The position numbers and the translations under genes are program-made. The notes beneath the pieces are model-generated. The model saw only the letters and a list, made by a program, of their open reading frames with translations. It ran no database searches and was not told the origin of the DNA. This document shows, piece by piece, positions 5,730-7,989 of a stretch of 7,989 nt of DNA. The stretch is from Lachnospiraceae bacterium (GTDB lineage: Bacteria; Bacillota; Clostridia; Lachnospirales; Lachnospiraceae). The DNA lies in contig JAILFQ010000115.1 in the NCBI GenBank assembly GCA_024697505.1, positions 1 through 7,989 of the forward strand, written 5' to 3'. Position 1 is the first letter of the stretch. Each line of letters starts with the position of its first letter.

Positions 5730-7496
5730 TTAATTAAGAATTTTTACTTTTCTTATTGTATCTACAAATTCCTGGTTGTTCCTGGTACTTGCGAACCACT
5801 TAATGATGGTTTCTGTGGCCTCGTCGGATCTTGAACCGTTCATAGCCCGGCGCATTTTTACCGTTGCCTCTATTTCATCAGGAGAAAGTAATAAATCCTC
5901 TCTTCTGGTGCTGGACTTTGGAAGATTTATGGCCGGGAAAACTCTCTTTTCGGAAAGATTTCTGTCAAGAACCAATTCCATATTACCTGTTCCTTTAAAT
6001 TCCTCGAATACAACATCGTCCATACGGGAACCCGTATCCACAAGTGCTGTTGCAAGAATCGTAAGGCTTCCGCCCTCTCTCATATTTCTTGCGGCACCGA
6101 AGAACTTTTTAGGCATATGAAGAGCAGCCGGGTCCAATCCTCCGGAAAGGGTTCGTCCGCTCGGTGTAACCGTAAGGTTGTATGCTCTTGCAAGACGGGT
6201 TATGGAATCCAAAAGTATAATAACATCATTTCCGCTTTCCACAAGGCGCTTTGCGCGCTCAATTACCATTTCCGAAACTCTCTTATGGTTATCGGGAAGT
6301 TCATCAAATGTGGAATAAATAACTTCCACTCTGTCCCCTTTAATAGACTCCATCATATCCGTAACTTCCTCAGGACGTTCGTCTATAAGAAGTATAATAA
6401 GGTACATGTCCGGATGATTTCTCGTAACAGATCTTGCAACTTCCTTAAGAAGGGTTGTCTTACCTGTTTTAGGCTGAGAAACTATCATTCCACGCTGACC
6501 TTTTCCTATAGGAGAAATAAGGTCCACCATTCTCATTGCCACAGAGCATCCCGGTGTTTCAAGATGAATTCTCTTGTTAGGGAATATAGGCGTAAGATTT
6601 TCGAATTTGGCACGTTTCATGGACTCCGGAATTCTTAAGCCGTTAATTGTTTTTATATAAAGAAGAGCGCAGAATTTGTCCGGTGCCTTCTTATACTTAA
6701 TATTGCCGCAAATTATATCTCCTGTACGAAGATCGAATTTTCTTATCTGTACCGGAGATACATAAACATCTTCTTCACCGGGAAGATAATTATTGCATCT
6801 TATAAAGCCGTAAGAATCCGGCATTATTTCCAAAATACCTGTCTTTTCTATTCCGGAATCCTGGCTTGCAATCTCCGGATTGGTCATGTTGTCCGCAATG
6901 ATCTGCGGATCTATATAACGCACGTTTTTCTCATCTTTGGCCTGAGCGTCTGCGTTTTTGGTTTCGTTTGCGGATGCATTTTCCGGATCTGCAACCGCAG
7001 GCTTTTCGGAAACATCATTTTTGCTCTCCTTCACTTCAGAAGATTTTTTTACACTTCCGCCTCTTGTGACTCTAGGCGTGGAGGAGGCAATTTCGCTTGG
7101 CTTATCGCTGTTTTTTTCGTCTTCTTTTACCTTATTGTCTATATTATCATTTGTATCATTTTCTTTTCTGATCACCTGAGGAACCACGTTGGAAAGCATT
7201 TCCTCTTTAGTCATTATAGCAGGCTCCGCCTCCACCTTACGCGGTCTGCCTCTTTTTTTGGAAGGCTGTGTACCGTCATCAGCATTTGTCTTGTCTTCTG
7301 CTTTTGCCTTTCCCTCTGCTTTTGCCTTTCCCTCGGCTTCCGCCTTTTTGGCAGGTCTTAAACTTGCAAGTTTAGCCTCTGCCGCCTCAAGAAGAGCGCA
7401 AAGATCCTTTTTTTTCATTACTGCCGCATCCGCAAGCCCGTATTTTTGGGCATACTCGCGCAACTCGGCAATTTTCATGGATGAAAAATCCGTCAT
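5730..7496 (-). CDS. rho: Transcription termination factor Rho
   Basis: Hexameric RNA-dependent ATPase that pulls on nascent RNA and ends transcription. At 588 residues it is much longer than the 419-residue E. coli protein; the extra length is N-terminal. Residues 1-40 are a Rho_N-type helical domain (MKIAELREYAQKYGL). About 45-215 is a low-complexity, charged, probably disordered insert with GKAKAE repeats and an AT-hook-like KKRGRPRK (80-87). The cold-shock RNA-binding domain follows (about 218-285, with YGFIRCNNYLPGEEDVYVS). The ATPase domain has P-loop PKTGKTT (342-348), Walker B LLIDERPEE (369-377), and the Q- and R-loop region (SGGLDPAALHMPKKFFGAARN and FKGTGNMELVLDR). AAGGAG (7509-7504), seven bases upstream, supports the first ATG. 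No terminator separates it from rpmE, so some rho transcripts may continue. Confidence 0.98.
   Translation of the reverse strand: MTDFSSMKIAELREYAQKYGLADAAVMKKKDLCALLEAAEAKLASLRPAKKAEAEGKAKAEGKAKAEDKTNADDGTQPSKKRGRPRKVEAEPAIMTKEEMLSNVVPQVIRKENDTNDNIDNKVKEDEKNSDKPSEIASSTPRVTRGGSVKKSSEVKESKNDVSEKPAVADPENASANETKNADAQAKDEKNVRYIDPQIIADNMTNPEIASQDSGIEKTGILEIMPDSYGFIRCNNYLPGEEDVYVSPVQIRKFDLRTGDIICGNIKYKKAPDKFCALLYIKTINGLRIPESMKRAKFENLTPIFPNKRIHLETPGCSVAMRMVDLISPIGKGQRGMIVSQPKTGKTTLLKEVARSVTRNHPDMYLIILLIDERPEEVTDMMESIKGDRVEVIYSTFDELPDNHKRVSEMVIERAKRLVESGNDVIILLDSITRLARAYNLTVTPSGRTLSGGLDPAALHMPKKFFGAARNMREGGSLTILATALVDTGSRMDDVVFEEFKGTGNMELVLDRNLSEKRVFPAINLPKSSTRREDLLLSPDEIEATVKMRRAMNGSRSDEATETIIKWFASTRNNQEFVDTIRKVKILN
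7301..7336 (-). repeat. 18-base tandem repeat inside rho
   Basis: Two adjacent copies of an 18-base unit, plus-strand CTTTTGCCTTTCCCTCTG and CTTTTGCCTTTCCCTCGG, differ at one base. A degenerate third copy follows to about 7347. They encode the repeated GKAKAE in the disordered insert of Rho. The near identity suggests recent duplication or slippage in frame. Confidence 0.85.
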
Positions 7497-7503
7497 ATGT
7501 AAT

Positions 7504-7509
7504 CTCCTT
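7504..7509 (-). promoter_or_regulatory. Ribosome binding site of rho
   Basis: Minus-strand AAGGAG with seven bases to the ATG at 7496. This spacing supports the first methionine rather than the in-frame methionine at residue 7. Confidence 0.85.
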
Positions 7510-7516
7510 ATTAATT

Positions 7517-7551
7517 AATAAGCAATGTAATTTAATATACAATGTAAATTT
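7517..7551. repeat. Tandem repeat in the rho leader
   Basis: Plus-strand AATAAGCAATGTAATTT (7517-7533) is directly followed by AATATACAATGTAAATTT (7534-7551), alike except for two substitutions and one inserted A. The copies lie in the untranslated rho leader just upstream of the Shine-Dalgarno site. Their core ATGTAA also occurs a third time next to the start codon (7497-7502). The sequence is very AT-rich, so the repeat may have no function. Confidence 0.55.
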
Positions 7552-7623
7552 AAACAGGGGTATGATTTAGAATCAGTAAAAATCCGTTTCAAAATTTAGA
7601 AAATATTGCTACAGATTACATTT

Positions 7624-7652
7624 ATTATACAACTAAGCCCCAAAAATGCAAA
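7624..7652 (-). promoter_or_regulatory. rho promoter candidate
   Basis: Minus-strand TTTGCA (7652-7647), 17 bases, then consensus TATAAT (7629-7624). The overlapping TTGCAT with a 16-base spacer is an equal alternative. Start of transcription would fall near 7617, giving a leader of about 120 bases. The -35 and spacer form one arm of the long inverted repeat at 7627-7694. Confidence 0.6.
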
Positions 7653-7694
7653 TTGATTTTTTGGATTTTTTTACATTTTTTGGGCTTGTTGTAT
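7627..7694. repeat. Long imperfect inverted repeat between glmS and rho
   Basis: Arm 7627-7652 and arm 7670-7694 are inverted copies over about 25 positions with a 17-base AT-rich loop. Pairing is 7 bp (ATACAAC with GTTGTAT), a one-base bulge, 6 bp (AAGCCC with GGGCTT), one mismatch, 7 bp (AAAAATG with CATTTTT), a G-U pair and 3 bp. No T-run follows the minus-strand stem, so it is not a classical terminator for glmS. It could form a long hairpin in a glmS read-through RNA, a cruciform, or an operator-like site covering the rho promoter. Confidence 0.8.
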
Positions 7695-7703
7695 TTTATA
7701 TAG

Positions 7704-7725
7704 AAAAAAATATCATTAAGAATGA
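7704..7725 (-). terminator. Weak terminator candidate after glmS
   Basis: Minus-strand TCATT-CTT-AATGA (7725-7713) then TA and seven T (7710-7704), starting one base after the glmS stop codon. The stem is only 5 bp with one G-C pair, so by itself it would be weak. The T-run and position are right, and the long inverted repeat lies just downstream. Confidence 0.35.
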
Positions 7726-7726
7726 C

Positions 7727-7989
7727 TTATTCAACTGTGACGGATTTTGCCAGATTTCTTGGCTTATCCACATCCAGTCCTCTGTAATAAGAAGTAAAAT
7801 ACGCAATAAGCTGAAGTATTACAGCAGCAGTAAAAGGTGTAAAAAGATCGTCTTCATCAGGTACGGTTATCACCTCATCATACATTCCTTTTTCCAGTTC
7901 CTCTTTTTTACCTTCTTTTGTAACAACTATTACCATTGCGCCTCTTGCCCTTACTTCTTTAACATTGGAAAGTTCCTTTTCAAAAACGT
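7727..7989 (-). CDS. glmS: Glucosamine-6-phosphate synthase, C-terminal part
   Basis: Makes glucosamine 6-phosphate from fructose 6-phosphate and glutamine, the entry into cell-wall amino sugars; cytoplasmic. Only the last 86 residues (first whole codon at 7987) are in the window and the gene runs off the right edge. The segment is the end of the second SIS (sugar isomerase) domain. EVRARGAMVIVVTKEG matches the family strand following the EVRARG segment, and the end GLDVDKPRNLAKSVTVE is the conserved GlmS C terminus. Its lysine in NLAKSVTVE belongs to the isomerase site. The first visible methionine (7936) is internal, not a start. The amidotransferase domain and any glmS ribozyme in the leader lie outside, so their presence cannot be judged. 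Confidence 0.97.
   Translation of the reverse strand, partial: VFEKELSNVKEVRARGAMVIVVTKEGKKEELEKGMYDEVITVPDEDDLFTPFTAAVILQLIAYFTSYYRGLDVDKPRNLAKSVTVE

Noticed and set aside
7497..7621. An RNA switch in which ATGTAATCT (7621-7613, minus) pairs with AGATTACAT next to the rho start codon.
   Set aside because: The 9-base complementarity is real, but the expected transcription start (about 7617) removes half of the upstream element. It would exist only in read-through RNA, and the region is very AT-rich.
7627..7694. An invertible promoter (phase-variation) switch.
   Set aside because: The region between the arms is only 17 bases and contains no promoter. No recombinase gene is seen nearby.
7727..7936. 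A complete 69-residue small protein.
   Set aside because: The frame continues open to the window edge with EVRARG-type GlmS sequence, so the methionine at 7936 is internal to glmS.

Overview
The window is a compact, almost fully coding stretch of a low-to-moderate GC Firmicute chromosome. Every gene I can support lies on the minus strand, so transcription runs from high to low coordinates. The order glmS / rho - rpmE - DUF1385 - prmC - prfA, the protein style (RF1 with GNGGQC, Rho with a long charged N-terminal extension, four-cysteine L31) and the purine-rich Shine-Dalgarno sites point to a clostridial species, most likely a Lachnospiraceae relative. The family assignment is inference from gene order and protein style, not a search.

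Layout, right to left. 7727-7989 is the last 86 codons of glmS. 7497-7726 (230 bases) is non-coding. It holds a weak terminator-like hairpin, a 25-bp imperfect inverted repeat overlapping the best rho promoter, and a tandem repeat in the rho leader. 5730-7496 is rho. 5630-5729 carries a good rpmE promoter and a small leader hairpin. 5423-5629 is rpmE (L31), followed by a hairpin that could terminate in either direction. 3802-5292 encodes a DUF1385/YqhQ membrane protein with a roughly 180-residue charged tail. 2921-3760 is prmC, 1828-2907 is prfA and 223-1800 is guaA, packed with gaps of 41, 13 and 27 bases. guaA ends in a strong intrinsic terminator (128-171). The left edge (1-52) holds the promoter and perfect Shine-Dalgarno of a further gene that starts outside the window, with an 11-bp-arm palindrome across the promoter.

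How the genes fit together. PrmC methylates the GGQ glutamine of RF1, the product of the next gene, and the glutamine is present (Q234). Rho ends transcripts and RF1 ends translation, so the cluster links the two termination processes with a ribosomal protein and a membrane protein of unknown function. GMP synthase is a purine-synthesis gene attached to the end of this set.

I see no defence system, mobile element, CRISPR array, tRNA or rRNA. The genes are ordinary housekeeping genes. The points of interest are the regulatory palindromes, the low-complexity extensions of Rho and the DUF1385 protein, and the uncharacterised DUF1385 protein itself.
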